64,000 bases of DNA, from contig NZ_CP066369.1 of the NCBI RefSeq assembly GCF_016406305.1, positions 576,501-640,500 on the forward strand, written 5' to 3'. Under the pieces are notes generated by a model. The model saw nothing but the letters and a program-made list of their open reading frames with translations. It made no database searches and had not been told where the DNA came from. Made by a program: the position numbers and the translations under genes. Shown piece after piece: positions 8,491-19,144 of the stretch (positions within the stretch are counted from its first letter, which is position 1; each line of letters opens with the position of its first letter). The DNA is from Shewanella putrefaciens (GTDB taxonomy: Bacteria; Pseudomonadota; Gammaproteobacteria; Enterobacterales; Shewanellaceae).

Positions 8491-10884
8491 ATGGCACGTT
8501 GTCATTTACATAAATTTGGTGGCTCCAGTTTAGCGGATGCCGATTGTTATCGCCGAGTCGCCCATATCCTGTTAACCCACGGTCATAGTGATGATCTCGT
8601 GGTGGTTTCTGCGGCGGGTAAGAGCACCAATTTCCTGTATAAATTATTAGCGCTGCGTGATGCTTGCGAACTTTGGCAGGAAGAATTGCAAGTGCTGATC
8701 AGTTACCAGCAGGGCTTGATTGAGCAGTTATTGTCGAACGAACAGGCCCGGGATCTGCGTGAGCGTTTGGCCACAGATAAAGCGCAGCTCATCAGTTTAT
8801 TGTCCTTAGACGAGCGTAATGATTACCAAGTTAACCAGGTGGTGAGCTTTGGCGAGCGTTGGTCGGCACGTTTAATGGCGGCGCTGCTGCGTGAATCTGG
8901 CGTGGCGGCAAGCCATGTGGATGCCTGTTCAATTTTAGTGGCCGATGAAGCCGCTGTGCCGCAAATTCGGGTGCAGGAATCCCGCGCTAAGGTGCAAGCC
9001 CTATTGGCCGCCCATCCCAATGAACGCTTAGTGATCACTGGTTTTATCTGCGCTAACGAGCGTGGCGATACCTTGTTACTCGGTCGTAATGGTTCAGATT
9101 TTAGCGCCAGCTTAATTGCTAGCCTCGCCGATATCGAGCGCGTGACCATTTGGACCGATGTGGAAGGGGTGTTCAATGCCGATCCGAATAAGATCAACGA
9201 TGCTAAATTACTGAAAAGCATGTCACTTGCCGAAGCCGATCGCCTAGCGCGTTTAGGCTCGCCAGTATTGCATTCGCGCACTTTGCAGCCGTTATTCAAT
9301 ACCGAAGTGAGCTTAGCGGTGCGTTCAAGTTATGCGTCTCACACCGACTTTACCTTAATCGCGCCCCACAGTTCGTCGGCGAGTGCGCCCGTGGTGACTA
9401 ACCTCAATGCGGTCGTCCTGTTTGGCTTTAAACTCACGGGTGAGTTAAGCCGTTTATTAGATCTATTGATCGCCGCGGGTTTAACGCCATTGGCCCACTG
9501 GGTATCGGCTCACCAAAGGGTTGAGCTTGCCTATACCGCTGAAAATCAAAAACAAGTTCAAAGATTGCTCGATGCCGAGGCTGAAGAGCTAGGCATAAGC
9601 GATCAGCAGATTAATACCGATCTCGGCCTAGTCGCGTTAGTCAGCGCCGATGCCGAACACTACCGTCGCGGTTTTGCCCGTTTACTGAGCCGCGATGCTA
9701 AACCTTTGTTTAGTGGCGATTTAAGTTTAGTAACGCTAGTGCCCCAGTCGCAGGTGAATCTGTTAACCCAAAAGGTGCACCGCCGCTGCGCGGGTCCGCG
9801 TAAACGCATTGGCGTCCTGCTGCTCGGTGTGGGCAATATTGGTGAGGCTTGGGTCAATCTGTTTAAGTCGGTATCGCCCTCCCTTGATCATGAATTGGAG
9901 GCTAAGGTTGAGTTAGTGGGGTTAGTTAGCTCGAGCAAGGCGTTGATCAAATCCGCCGGCATTAATTTAGCCAATTGGCAGGCTGAGTTCGATACGCAAG
10001 CAACCCCTTGGCAATATGAACATTTATTCGAGAAATTAGAACAAGTTAACTGTGATGAGCTGGTGGCCTTAGATATCAGTGCCAGCGCCAGTTTAACCCT
10101 GCAATACCCTGAACTATTCGAGCGCGGCATCCATGTGGTGAGCGCGAATAAACTCGCAGGCTCGGGGCCACTGCCTTTCTACCGTGAGTTAAAACAGCAA
10201 CTGGGTAATCGTCGTTTATTTTGGCGTTACAATGCTAGCTGCGGCGCGGGTTTGCCTATCCAACATGCGCTAAATGATTTGCGTAACAGCGGTGATAGCG
10301 TTGAAGCCGTCGGCGGGATTTTCTCCGGCACCCTGTGCTGGTTATTTGAGAAATACGATACTAGCAAGCCCTTCTCCGAATTAGTGATTGAAGCCAGAGG
10401 CTTAGGTATTACTGAACCCGATCCCCGCGACGATCTTTCTGGTCGCGATATGCAGCGCAAGTTGTTGATTCTGGCCCGCGAGATCGGTCTAGAAATTGAG
10501 CTTGAAGATATTGAGCTGCGCTCATTAGTGCCTGCTCACTTAGCGGATATTCCTCTGGAGCAATTCCTTGGGCGGATCGCTGAATTAGACGATGAATTAC
10601 AGCAGCAATATGGTGCGGCGGCGGAGCAAAATAAGGTGCTGAGATATGTCGCCTCCTTGGATAATAGCGGCGCAGTCCTTAAAGCCGAGGTGGGTTTGCA
10701 GTGGATTGATATCGATCATCCCTATGCTAATTTAACCCCGGGGGATAACGTGTTTGTGATCCGCTCTGCCTTCTATCAAGGTAACCCTTTGATTATCCGT
10801 GGTCCGGGTGCAGGACGCGAAGTGACAGCGGCGGCGGTGCAGTCGGATCTGACTCAGATCTGCCGCGATCTATTACAAGAATAG
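8491..10884 (+). CDS. metL: Bifunctional aspartokinase II / homoserine dehydrogenase II
   Basis: A 797-residue fusion enzyme, slightly shorter than E. coli MetL (810). The N-terminal aspartokinase carries KFGGSSLADAD near residue 7. The homoserine dehydrogenase begins with the NAD(P)-binding GVLLLGVGNIGEAW near residue 435. ANKLAG and GIFSGTLCWLF further on are typical dehydrogenase motifs. It makes aspartyl phosphate and homoserine for methionine synthesis. I chose the ATG at 8491 with AGAGGA ahead of it rather than the in-frame TTG at 8470 inside metB. A terminator at 10903 closes the operon. Confidence 0.94.
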   Translation: MARCHLHKFGGSSLADADCYRRVAHILLTHGHSDDLVVVSAAGKSTNFLYKLLALRDACELWQEELQVLISYQQGLIEQLLSNEQARDLRERLATDKAQLISLLSLDERNDYQVNQVVSFGERWSARLMAALLRESGVAASHVDACSILVADEAAVPQIRVQESRAKVQALLAAHPNERLVITGFICANERGDTLLLGRNGSDFSASLIASLADIERVTIWTDVEGVFNADPNKINDAKLLKSMSLAEADRLARLGSPVLHSRTLQPLFNTEVSLAVRSSYASHTDFTLIAPHSSSASAPVVTNLNAVVLFGFKLTGELSRLLDLLIAAGLTPLAHWVSAHQRVELAYTAENQKQVQRLLDAEAEELGISDQQINTDLGLVALVSADAEHYRRGFARLLSRDAKPLFSGDLSLVTLVPQSQVNLLTQKVHRRCAGPRKRIGVLLLGVGNIGEAWVNLFKSVSPSLDHELEAKVELVGLVSSSKALIKSAGINLANWQAEFDTQATPWQYEHLFEKLEQVNCDELVALDISASASLTLQYPELFERGIHVVSANKLAGSGPLPFYRELKQQLGNRRLFWRYNASCGAGLPIQHALNDLRNSGDSVEAVGGIFSGTLCWLFEKYDTSKPFSELVIEARGLGITEPDPRDDLSGRDMQRKLLILAREIGLEIELEDIELRSLVPAHLADIPLEQFLGRIAELDDELQQQYGAAAEQNKVLRYVASLDNSGAVLKAEVGLQWIDIDHPYANLTPGDNVFVIRSAFYQGNPLIIRGPGAGREVTAAAVQSDLTQICRDLLQE

Positions 10885-10902
10885 ATTTAAATTCAAAAGC
10901 TT

Positions 10903-10927
10903 AAAGGACTCATTCGAGTCCTTTTTT
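10903..10927 (+). terminator. Rho-independent terminator after metL
   Basis: AAAGGACTC and GAGTCCTTT form a perfect 9-bp stem with loop ATTC and a run of six T, 19 bases after the metL stop. Confidence 0.9.
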
Positions 10928-10990
10928 ATTGTCTAGAATAAATAGACTCATCTATGGGGCAGAAATTACCCAAAATGGGGATTTTTTGGC

Positions 10991-11018
10991 TTGACTTACA
11001 CCTCAGTTTCTCTAGTAT
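10991..11018 (+). promoter_or_regulatory. Putative metF promoter
   Basis: TTGACT (10991-10996) is followed after 16 bases by TAGTAT (11013-11018). The met boxes that start at 11021 would cover the transcription start, the usual layout for MetJ repression. Confidence 0.55.
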
Positions 11019-11020
11019 AT

Positions 11021-11044
11021 GGACATATAGACGTCCAAACGTCC
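11021..11044. promoter_or_regulatory. MetJ met-box array upstream of metF
   Basis: AGACGTCC (11029-11036) and AAACGTCC (11037-11044) abut each other, with a weaker GGACATAT (11021-11028) before them. All are in the 8-bp register of MetJ operators, about 80 bases before the metF start. Confidence 0.8.
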
Positions 11045-11063
11045 ATTTGATTAGAACCACTGA

Positions 11064-12014
<951 letters not shown>

Positions 12015-12032
12015 CCGAATCAAACTCCCATA

Positions 12033-12059
12033 AAAACGCCGCTAAGATAGCGGTGTTTT
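12033..12059. terminator. Terminator between metF and the chemoreceptor gene
   Basis: AAAACGCCGCT and AGCGGTGTTTT pair with one G-T wobble around a five-base loop, flanked by A and T runs. It can serve metF and the convergent minus-strand gene. Confidence 0.85.
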
Positions 12060-12086
12060 GTTTTGCTCAACCCTCAACCTTAATTC

Positions 12087-13991
12087 CTAAATCCTAAACT
12101 GAGCAAGGAGTGTGGTTAAGCGCATCGACAGCTGTGCTAACTCGTCTCCCGCCCGTGCGGTTTGCACGGCACTCTCGGTGGCATTGGTCGTAATATCATT
12201 AATATTATTGATGTTTTTATTAATTTCTGCCGAGACAGCGCACTGCTCGTTGGCGGCGCTGGCAATTTGAATGTTCATTTGGCTAATGGTGGACACTGCT
12301 TGGGTAATGGCCTCGAGCGCTTCACCCGCCTCGTGTACCAGCGAAACACAGTTTTGCGTGGTGGCGGTACTGGTATTCATGGTGCTGACGGTCGATTTGG
12401 CGCTATGTTGCAGCGTTTCAATCATCTGCTGAATTTCGGTGGTTGAGGTTTGAGTACGACTCGCGAGTGTCCGCACTTCATCCGCCACCACTGCAAAACC
12501 ACGGCCTTGTTCCCCCGCACGGGCGGCCTCAATGGCGGCATTGAGGGCGAGTAAGTTAGTTTGGTCGGCAATATTGCGGATCACTACTAATACCGAGTCA
12601 ATCTGCGCGGTATTGCGCTCCAGTTCGTTGATAGCTGTGGCGGCATGGGCTATTTCATCCGCAAGTAGGCTAATGGTCGAAATGACCTTTTCAACCAGCA
12701 ACTTGCCATGTTCAGTCGATTCGCTGGCATGGGTTGCGGCATCGGCGGCATCAGTCGCATTATGGGCAACTTCTTGCACCGTTGCCGCCATTTCATTCAT
12801 CGCGGTTGCCACTTGTTCTGTCTCAAGGTGTTGCCGTTTTGCCATTTGCTGGGTTTCATGGGTAATGGCGGACATTTCTTCGGCCGATGTCGCCAGTAAG
12901 CTAGTTGAGTCAGATACTTGAGCGACAGTCGCGTGGATCTTCTCTGCAAAGCGATTAAAGGCGAGTGCAAGCTGCGCGATTTCGTCTTTACTCTTGACTT
13001 CAATCCGGCGGGTTAAATCGCCTTCACCTTCGGCAATGTCATTGAGTGCATTGGTTGTTTCGGCAATTGGACGGGTAATGCTCTTGGCGATAAACCAGGC
13101 AATCGCGGTACCGATTAAGAAGGCAATAAAGCCTATTAAAATAAGTTTTAAACGAATATCGGACATAGCTTGTTCAGAGTGGCTTCTGTCCAATGCAATA
13201 TCTAGCACACCAAAGGTTTTGCCCGAGTAGTCTTTCATCCCGTGGCGATACAGGGCGTAGCTTTTGCCGTCTAAATCGATTGTGCGAATCACTTCAGTAC
13301 CTTGCATCACCTTATTGAGTTCGCTAGAAGCGTGGGTGTCTGTGGTAAAGGTGCCGCCAAAGGGAACAAAGTTGCCGTCCTTAGGGAGCAAAAGAGTTAT
13401 CTCAGCTTGGTAGGCATTTTTAAAATTATCGAAGAAGGGCTGGCCAAATGACATGCCAAACTCCACCGAACCCGTATGTTGCCCTTGGTAATTCATCGGC
13501 ACGAGACCGCGGATGCCTAAGCCTTCAACACCGTATTCTAAGCCGCTGAGGGGGTGTTTTTGGGTGTTAGTTTCGACAATGGTTTTACGGATCGCGGTGA
13601 GGTCATCGCCAAATTTTTCAGGGCGATGCAGGCGCAAAAAAGAGGTAGCAGGTGGGGTGTGAAACTGAAATTGCTGCACGGCAAAATCTTGTTTTAGGCG
13701 TGTAAATAACGCTTGGGTGCGTTGTTGTAGTGCTTCACGGTCGCGCTCGGCAAAATTGCTTTGGATCTCAGGTGTTAATGAGATTAAGGTTGCCATTGCC
13801 TGCGCTCTTTGTCCCGATGAGACGATATTCGCCACGGCGGTTTCGTAGAGCTTATGCAATTCTCGTTGTTCAGATTCCCTTATTTGGCGGCTGAATTCCG
13901 ATAGCACCAGCGGCATGATAAAGCTCATCACCGCAAATAGCAGTAGGCTAATGCCTAACACTATCCGAGTGCTAATGTTTAAATTCTTCAC
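12087..13991 (-). CDS. Methyl-accepting chemotaxis protein with dCache_3-like sensor
   Basis: A 634-residue inner-membrane chemoreceptor. An N-terminal helix (residues about 10-32) is followed by a periplasmic domain with [24 protein letters not shown] and [10 protein letters not shown], which fits the double-Cache sensor family PF14827. A second membrane helix lies near 284-304, then a HAMP domain. The signalling domain carries the hairpin tip [24 protein letters not shown]. The ligand is unknown. Translation starts at GTG 13991, preceded by GGGAGG. It is a single gene without che genes nearby, so it presumably joins a chemotaxis array encoded elsewhere. Confidence 0.93.
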   Translation of the reverse strand: MKNLNISTRIVLGISLLLFAVMSFIMPLVLSEFSRQIRESEQRELHKLYETAVANIVSSGQRAQAMATLISLTPEIQSNFAERDREALQQRTQALFTRLKQDFAVQQFQFHTPPATSFLRLHRPEKFGDDLTAIRKTIVETNTQKHPLSGLEYGVEGLGIRGLVPMNYQGQHTGSVEFGMSFGQPFFDNFKNAYQAEITLLLPKDGNFVPFGGTFTTDTHASSELNKVMQGTEVIRTIDLDGKSYALYRHGMKDYSGKTFGVLDIALDRSHSEQAMSDIRLKLILIGFIAFLIGTAIAWFIAKSITRPIAETTNALNDIAEGEGDLTRRIEVKSKDEIAQLALAFNRFAEKIHATVAQVSDSTSLLATSAEEMSAITHETQQMAKRQHLETEQVATAMNEMAATVQEVAHNATDAADAATHASESTEHGKLLVEKVISTISLLADEIAHAATAINELERNTAQIDSVLVVIRNIADQTNLLALNAAIEAARAGEQGRGFAVVADEVRTLASRTQTSTTEIQQMIETLQHSAKSTVSTMNTSTATTQNCVSLVHEAGEALEAITQAVSTISQMNIQIASAANEQCAVSAEINKNINNINDITTNATESAVQTARAGDELAQLSMRLTTLLAQFRI

Positions 13992-14151
13992 AGCGAACCT
14001 CCCAGTATCCGTATGTCTGCCTGATTATCTTTTTAAATAGTATAGATATACCAGTTTTTATATTTGCGAGCGCGTGAACCTTTTTTAGTTGTTTTTCAGT
14101 TTTTTGCGGATTTCGTGGCAGTGTGCACAGATCTTTTTGGATCAGAAAATA

Positions 14152-14198
14152 TTTACTTAGCCTGCTAACTAAGTATAATGCTTAGCAGGCTAAGTAAA
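14152..14198. promoter_or_regulatory. SlyA-type operator pair enclosing the slyA -10 element
   Basis: The arms 14152-14168 and 14182-14198 are perfect 17-bp inverted copies. Each holds a near-palindromic TTAGC..GCTAA box (TTAGCCTGCTAA at 14157-14168, TTAGCAGGCTAA at 14182-14193), close to the TTAGCAAGCTAA consensus known for SlyA. A perfect TATAAT (14174-14179) lies in the 13-bp spacer. This predicts autorepression. Confidence 0.8.
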
Positions 14199-14210
14199 CT
14201 GGTGAGCGTG

Positions 14211-14690
14211 ATGCAAACAGAATTAGAGCGTTTAAAGGAGTTATCCCTCGCGGAACATTTAGGGCGTCTCCATCGACTGTGGCGTACGGTCGCAGATACT
14301 GAACTTGCGCCTCTGGGATTGACCCACCCTAGGTGGACGGCACTGTGGAAGCTGCTGCGCCTTGGCGACAATATCAGCCAAAAAGTGTTGGCCGATGCGC
14401 TGGAGATTGAACTGGCTTCTTTAATGCGGACTTTAGGTCAAATGGAGGAGCAAGGTTTGGTTGAGCGCCATTGCTGCGCCAAGGACAAGCGGGCCAGAAT
14501 TGTGAGCCTGACGCCCGCGGGTTTGGCTGTGTTAAAGCAAATGGAAGCGCGAATTATTCAAGTGCGGCGCGAGTTGCTCTCAGGGATCAGTGCCAGCGAA
14601 CTCAGCGAATTTGAGCGCATTATTAGTCTGATCAGTGATAACGCCTTAGCCAAACTGACTAAAACGACCGAAACCTTTAGCGAGAAATAA
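14211..14690 (+). CDS. slyA: SlyA-like MarR-family transcriptional regulator
   Basis: A 159-residue winged-helix dimeric regulator. LTHPRWTALWKLLRL, the recognition-helix region ELASLMRTLGQMEEQGLVER, CCAKDKRARIVSLTPAG and MEARIIQVRRELLSGISASEL follow E. coli SlyA block by block. The frame is open from an ATG at 14178, but that codon overlaps the TATAAT element inside the operator, so transcription must start later. The ATG at 14211 is therefore preferred. It stands directly before HlyD-type and membrane transporter genes, as E. coli slyA stands beside ydhIJK, and probably regulates them with itself. Confidence 0.85.
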   Translation: MQTELERLKELSLAEHLGRLHRLWRTVADTELAPLGLTHPRWTALWKLLRLGDNISQKVLADALEIELASLMRTLGQMEEQGLVERHCCAKDKRARIVSLTPAGLAVLKQMEARIIQVRRELLSGISASELSEFERIISLISDNALAKLTKTTETFSEK

Positions 14691-14691
14691 G

Positions 14692-15750
14692 ATGACACCG
14701 GATCAACAATTTGCCCGCTTAGTCAAAATTGCCATGCTCGGTTTTGCATTGGTATTTGGCTATTTTATGTTTGCCGACACTGTGATGCCATTAACGCCGC
14801 AAGCCATGGCGACTCGAGTTGTCACTAAAGTGACGCCGCAGATCAGCGGGAAAATCCAGACCATAGCCGTGACGAATAACCAAGCCGTTGCCAAGGGAGA
14901 CTTGCTGTTTCAAGTCGATCCAACCCCCTATGAGTTGGCCGTATCACAGGCTAAATTGGCCCTAGAGCAAGTTCGCCAAGACAATGCCGAGTTAGATGCT
15001 TCACTCTTAGCGGCCAAGGCGGATGTGAATGCCAGCCGAACCACTGCGGAACAAAAACGCCGAGAAGCAAAGCGCCTCGATGCCCTATATGCCACCCACG
15101 GCGTATCGCTGCAACAGCGGGATCAGGCCGATAGTGATGCCGATGCGGCAGAAGCGAATCTACTCGCGGCCAATGCCCGCCTCGAAAAACTTAAGGTTAG
15201 CCGTGGCGTTTATGGTGAAAATAACCTCAAGGTGCGCCAGGCTAACAACCAATTAGAGCAAGCGGAGCTGAATTTATCCTATACCCAAATTCGTGCCGAT
15301 CAGGATGGGATAGTGACCAACCTGCAGCTCGAAGTTGGAAGTTTTGCCGCTGTTGGCCAACCTTTACTCGCATTAGTCTCTGATAAATTTGATATTATTG
15401 CCGATTTTCGTGAAAAAAGCCTAAGGGGTGTTAATGCCTCTTCAACCGCGTTGATCGCCTTCGATGGTGACCCCGGCCGTTTATACCGAGCGACGGTGAG
15501 CAGTGTCGATGCTGGGGTGAGTGCGGGGCAATTTGATGCCAATGGTCGTTTAGCGGCGCCACAGGAGTCGGATCGTTGGGTCCGTGATGCCCAAAGACTC
15601 AGATTGCACTTAATTTTAGATGGCGATGGGATGAAAGACCTACCCGCAGGCGCGCGCGCCACAGTGCAATTGCTACCAGAGAACAGCCTATTTGGCTTGC
15701 TCGCTAAGGTGCAGATTAAGGTGATTAGCCTGTTGCATTACATCTATTAA
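14692..15750 (+). CDS. HlyD-family membrane fusion protein, YdhJ/EmrA-like
   Basis: A 352-residue periplasmic adaptor anchored by one N-terminal helix (residues about 10-28). VTPQISGKIQTIAVTNNQAVAKGDLLFQVDP is the first biotinyl-lipoyl half. A coiled-coil hairpin (about 80-190) follows, then the second half with TQIRADQDGIVTNLQLEVGSF. Such proteins link an inner-membrane exporter to an outer-membrane channel. The ATG lies one base after the slyA stop, so it is translated in the same operon. Its partner is the next gene; no TolC-like gene is adjacent. Confidence 0.88.
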   Translation: MTPDQQFARLVKIAMLGFALVFGYFMFADTVMPLTPQAMATRVVTKVTPQISGKIQTIAVTNNQAVAKGDLLFQVDPTPYELAVSQAKLALEQVRQDNAELDASLLAAKADVNASRTTAEQKRREAKRLDALYATHGVSLQQRDQADSDADAAEANLLAANARLEKLKVSRGVYGENNLKVRQANNQLEQAELNLSYTQIRADQDGIVTNLQLEVGSFAAVGQPLLALVSDKFDIIADFREKSLRGVNASSTALIAFDGDPGRLYRATVSSVDAGVSAGQFDANGRLAAPQESDRWVRDAQRLRLHLILDGDGMKDLPAGARATVQLLPENSLFGLLAKVQIKVISLLHYIY

Positions 15751-15765
15751 TATAGGGCGAAGAGC

Positions 15766-16794
15766 ATGTTACTACGCCATAGCCCATTGACGGCCAATGA
15801 CTTACGCCAGTGCTTACGCATTGCGACAGGGGGGACGATAGGTTTTACCCTGTGTAAGATTTTTGGTTGGAGTAACGGGGTATTTTTCACTGTCACCCCT
15901 ATGTTATTACTCGGGTTAGTGCCTGTGATGAGTGGCCACGCCATGCGCCAGTTATTGGCCTCATCGGCGATGGCTGGATTAGAGGTTGGGTTGCTCGGCG
16001 GTTTATTTGGCAGCCATCCCGGCTTGATGACTCCCATAGTGTTTTTGCTGTTTTTATATCGGTTTGCGGCCATGTCCCGCGGCAGTTTGTTCCTCTTTGG
16101 CGCCAACGGTGTGCTCAGCTTAAGTATCATGCTGCACTTTGCCAGTTATCCCGGGGTTGATTTAAACGATTTAATCTTCAGTAATTTTTGGGCGACCGCA
16201 CTGTCGGTGGTTATCGCCTACGCTATGACGGTACTCTGGCCCGATGTCGAGCCAAGGGCCGCTTACAAACCTGGGCCTAAGGCGCCACATCGGATGCGTC
16301 ACGAAGCTTTGCTCGGTGCCAGTATTGCGACCTTATCCTTCTTGGTGTTTCAAATATTTGATCTGCGGGATTCGATGTCGGCGCAGGCAACGACCCTGTT
16401 GCTGCTATTCCCAATGCATTGGAATGGAGCACTCGACTATGCCCGTAAGCGTGCCATAGGGACTCTGCTGGGGGTGGCGTTTGGGGTATTAGTGCAGTTG
16501 CTGCTCTATGATTGGTCAGGCTTATTGATATTAATCGTGCCTCTGCTGTGGATTGGGCTGATGATTTTTAGCCAAGCCCATGTCAGGGAAGCCAATGGCT
16601 CTGGTGTCGGTTTTGGGGCTATGACCACACTCGGCATCCTATTTGGCCAATATCTGACTCCGGGTAATGACTTAATTTTTAGCGCGCTTTATCGGGTGAG
16701 CAGTATTTTTGTGGCGATAGTCGGCACCTTATTCCTCTGTTACTTGATCCATAAGTTATTGAATAGTTTTGAATCGACAAGGTTTGGTTATTAA
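15766..16794 (+). CDS. Multi-spanning membrane protein, FUSC/DUF2955-like
   Basis: A 342-residue protein with two blocks of about four to five hydrophobic helices (residues 20-160 and 185-335) joined by a short polar loop. This resembles half-size aromatic-acid exporters of the FUSC class and DUF2955 proteins. It follows the HlyD-like adaptor by 15 bases and is the likely inner-membrane component of that pump. The substrate is unknown; aromatic acids would fit the ydhK comparison but are not shown by the sequence. GGGCGAAGAGC precedes the ATG. Confidence 0.7.
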   Translation: MLLRHSPLTANDLRQCLRIATGGTIGFTLCKIFGWSNGVFFTVTPMLLLGLVPVMSGHAMRQLLASSAMAGLEVGLLGGLFGSHPGLMTPIVFLLFLYRFAAMSRGSLFLFGANGVLSLSIMLHFASYPGVDLNDLIFSNFWATALSVVIAYAMTVLWPDVEPRAAYKPGPKAPHRMRHEALLGASIATLSFLVFQIFDLRDSMSAQATTLLLLFPMHWNGALDYARKRAIGTLLGVAFGVLVQLLLYDWSGLLILIVPLLWIGLMIFSQAHVREANGSGVGFGAMTTLGILFGQYLTPGNDLIFSALYRVSSIFVAIVGTLFLCYLIHKLLNSFESTRFGY

Positions 16795-16943
16795 CAAACT
16801 AATATTAGATTTTTTTAATGCTTGTCCCTCGGCCCTTCGAGTAGTAAGGTACTCGGGATTCGTTTAGCGTCAGCTAGGCGTGTGAGCACTTAACTTAATA
16901 AAACCTCCTATGCTTAGAGCCTAACTCTCTTCAAGGATAGAAA

Positions 16944-17570
16944 ATGAATATTAAAATTAAAACATTAGCCACAGGCTTAACACTATTAAGCGGTTACGCT
17001 ATGGCATCGGTTGCCCTCGCCGCAGAAGCAACCGCAATCCCACAACCGGCACAAATCTGTGTGACTTGCCACGGAGTGGAGGGGCAGGGAATTGAACCTC
17101 TCGGCCCTCGATTAGCCGGATTATCAAAAGACTATATCACGACGCAATTGCAGCATTTTCAGGCGGGCGTTCGCCAAAATGCGACCATGATGCCGATGGC
17201 GATGATGCTTCAAGGTGATGGTATCGAACAAGTCGCCAGTTATTTCTCCACTAAGCCAACCGCTGACGTCAAGCCCGTTATCCGCGGTGAGCAGGTTACT
17301 TTTAGCGATGATACCGCCCGTTTAGCCTACCAAGGTGATTGGTCCCGTGGTTTACCCGCCTGCGTGACCTGCCATGGTCCTTCGGCGCTGGGTGGCGGCC
17401 TATTCCCCCGTTTAGCGGGTCAACAGGCGAGTTACATCAAAACGCAATTATTGGCATGGCAGGCTGGCACCCGTAAGGGGGATGTCGATGGCATGATGGC
17501 AAGTGTTGCCAACAAGCTGACCGCCGCCGAGGTTGATGCCTTAGCGAACTACTTTGCTAATTTGAAATAA
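16944..17570 (+). CDS. Diheme cytochrome c4-like protein, TsdB-like
   Basis: A 208-residue periplasmic electron carrier. The signal peptide spans about residues 1-27, ending near ALAAEA. Two CVTCHG heme c sites lie at about residues 38 and 138, each with the GPRLAGL or FPRLAGQ segment and a later Met-rich stretch (MMPMAMML) of class I cytochromes. Two repeated domains of about 90 residues match the c4 fold. It precedes the TsdA-like gene by 10 bases; TsdB proteins of this type accept electrons from TsdA. AAGGATAG precedes the ATG. Confidence 0.82.
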   Translation: MNIKIKTLATGLTLLSGYAMASVALAAEATAIPQPAQICVTCHGVEGQGIEPLGPRLAGLSKDYITTQLQHFQAGVRQNATMMPMAMMLQGDGIEQVASYFSTKPTADVKPVIRGEQVTFSDDTARLAYQGDWSRGLPACVTCHGPSALGGGLFPRLAGQQASYIKTQLLAWQAGTRKGDVDGMMASVANKLTAAEVDALANYFANLK

Positions 17571-17580
17571 GGAGCTGGCC

Positions 17581-18648
17581 ATGAAATATTCCGCAATGTT
17601 ATTACTGGCCGCGCTGGGGCCGTTAACCGTGCAGGCGCAAGCTGAAACGGAGCCAGTGCAAGAGCGCCCAGATAAGCAAGCTCCGCTGCCTGCTTTCCCT
17701 AAAGTTGCCGATCAAACCTATCTCACCCCTAGGCCTTTGAGCGCTATCCCCGAAGGTGCCTTTGGTGACAAAGTGCGTTTAGGTTATCAACTGTTTGTGA
17801 ATACCCAGCAGTTGCGTGATAAGTATGTGGGTAACGAGCTTAACTGCGCTAACTGCCATATGGATGCGGGCCGTAAAGCCAATGCATCACCCCTCTGGGG
17901 CGCTTATTTTGCTTATCCGGCCTTTCGTAAAAAAGACAATAAAGTCAGTAGCTTTGAAGAACGCATCCAAGGTTGCTTTAACTATTCGATGAATGGTAAA
18001 GCTCCGCCAGCGGGGAGTCCTGAGTTAGTGGCGCTTTCTGCCTACGCTTATTGGTTAGGCATGGGTGGCTTGATGGATGAAGCCAATCTTAATGGTCCAG
18101 TACCAGAGTTAAGCGATGCTGAGCTTGTTAAAGGTGGTAAACGGGAGGATTTCCCTCTCCCAGAAACCTTGGCTAAGGCAATGACAGTTGAGCAGCGTGC
18201 TAATCTGCCGGGCCGAGCTTACCCTGAGATCCCTAAACCCGAACAAGCCTATTCACCCGAACGTGGCAAAGCCGTGTATGTCGCCCATTGCCAAACCTGC
18301 CACGGTGTTGATGGTCAAGGTCAAGCCATTGCGGGTGTGTATGCTCTGCCGCCTTTGTGGGGACCTCAAAGTTATAACTGGGGTGCAGGAATGCACAGGG
18401 TCAATACCGCCGCATTTTTTATCTATGAAAACATGCCCTTCGGTAAGAGTATGCAGCTAACGAACCAACAGGCTTGGGATGTAGCGGCTTACATCAACTC
18501 CCACGAACGCCCACAGGACCCTCGTAACAAGGGTGATGTGAAGCAGGCGCAGGAAAAATACCATAATGACAGCGATTACTATGGTGTCGAGGTCGATGGC
18601 AAAGTGTTAGGCACTCAGGCCTACCCGATTTTTCCTAAGAAGTCCTAG
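17581..18648 (+). CDS. tsdA: Diheme cytochrome c, thiosulfate dehydrogenase (TsdA)-like
   Basis: A 355-residue periplasmic cytochrome with a signal peptide (about 1-20). Heme 1 is CANCH near residue 96 within LNCANCHMDAGRKANASPLWG, and heme 2 is CQTCHG near 239. The segment ERIQGCFNYSMNGK holds the cysteine that serves as an axial heme ligand in TsdA enzymes. TsdA interconverts thiosulfate and tetrathionate. With the c4-like neighbour it forms a TsdBA pair. Direction of the reaction in the cell cannot be told from sequence. A terminator lies at 18709. A decayed copy of its 3' end is found at 22866-22918. Confidence 0.83.
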   Translation: MKYSAMLLLAALGPLTVQAQAETEPVQERPDKQAPLPAFPKVADQTYLTPRPLSAIPEGAFGDKVRLGYQLFVNTQQLRDKYVGNELNCANCHMDAGRKANASPLWGAYFAYPAFRKKDNKVSSFEERIQGCFNYSMNGKAPPAGSPELVALSAYAYWLGMGGLMDEANLNGPVPELSDAELVKGGKREDFPLPETLAKAMTVEQRANLPGRAYPEIPKPEQAYSPERGKAVYVAHCQTCHGVDGQGQAIAGVYALPPLWGPQSYNWGAGMHRVNTAAFFIYENMPFGKSMQLTNQQAWDVAAYINSHERPQDPRNKGDVKQAQEKYHNDSDYYGVEVDGKVLGTQAYPIFPKKS

Positions 18649-18708
18649 TTGAGTCGCTGAGATTCACTGTTCTCGCGGTGAAATAAAGCGAGTTAATAAA
18701 TAAAGCAG

Positions 18709-18744
18709 AAAAGCCAGTAAGCCTACAGTCTTGCTGGCTTTTTT
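18709..18744 (+). terminator. Rho-independent terminator after tsdA
   Basis: AAAAGCCAGTAAG and CTTGCTGGCTTTT form a 13-bp stem with one G-T pair and an eight-base loop, followed by T residues, about 60 bases after the stop. Confidence 0.9.
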
Positions 18745-19144
18745 ATTGGTCAAACATGTGTTGGTCAATTGTACTGGGCGCTCTGTGATTTCAGGGTATT
18801 AATATTTAGTGGTTTAGCCCGCTAGTATCGGCTTGTCATGGCATTGGCTCGTCGACACGGTGAATAGAAATCTAGGGTTTCTACGATTATGAACGAGAGC
18901 CATGGATGGCGAACTGGCTGTTAAATATGGATGTTGTTCAAGTCCATCATCCGTTGATGCAGGGCCACCCCGTCTGATGTGAAAGGATTCACAAATGCCT
19001 CGATGGCATGGATGCCAAAAAGCGGCCATGGGGCGGACGGTCGCCTCGCTAATCACCATGACTCGCCTTTCGAGCATTAGTGTGATCTGTTGATCTAAAG
19101 TACACAGAGAATTTAGTCATGGGTGGCTTATTAAACTTGTTTCT

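Noticed and set aside
18814..19077. Minus-strand frame of 87 codons at the island edge
   Set aside because: It runs through palindromic repeats and lacks any ribosome site or coherent protein pattern.
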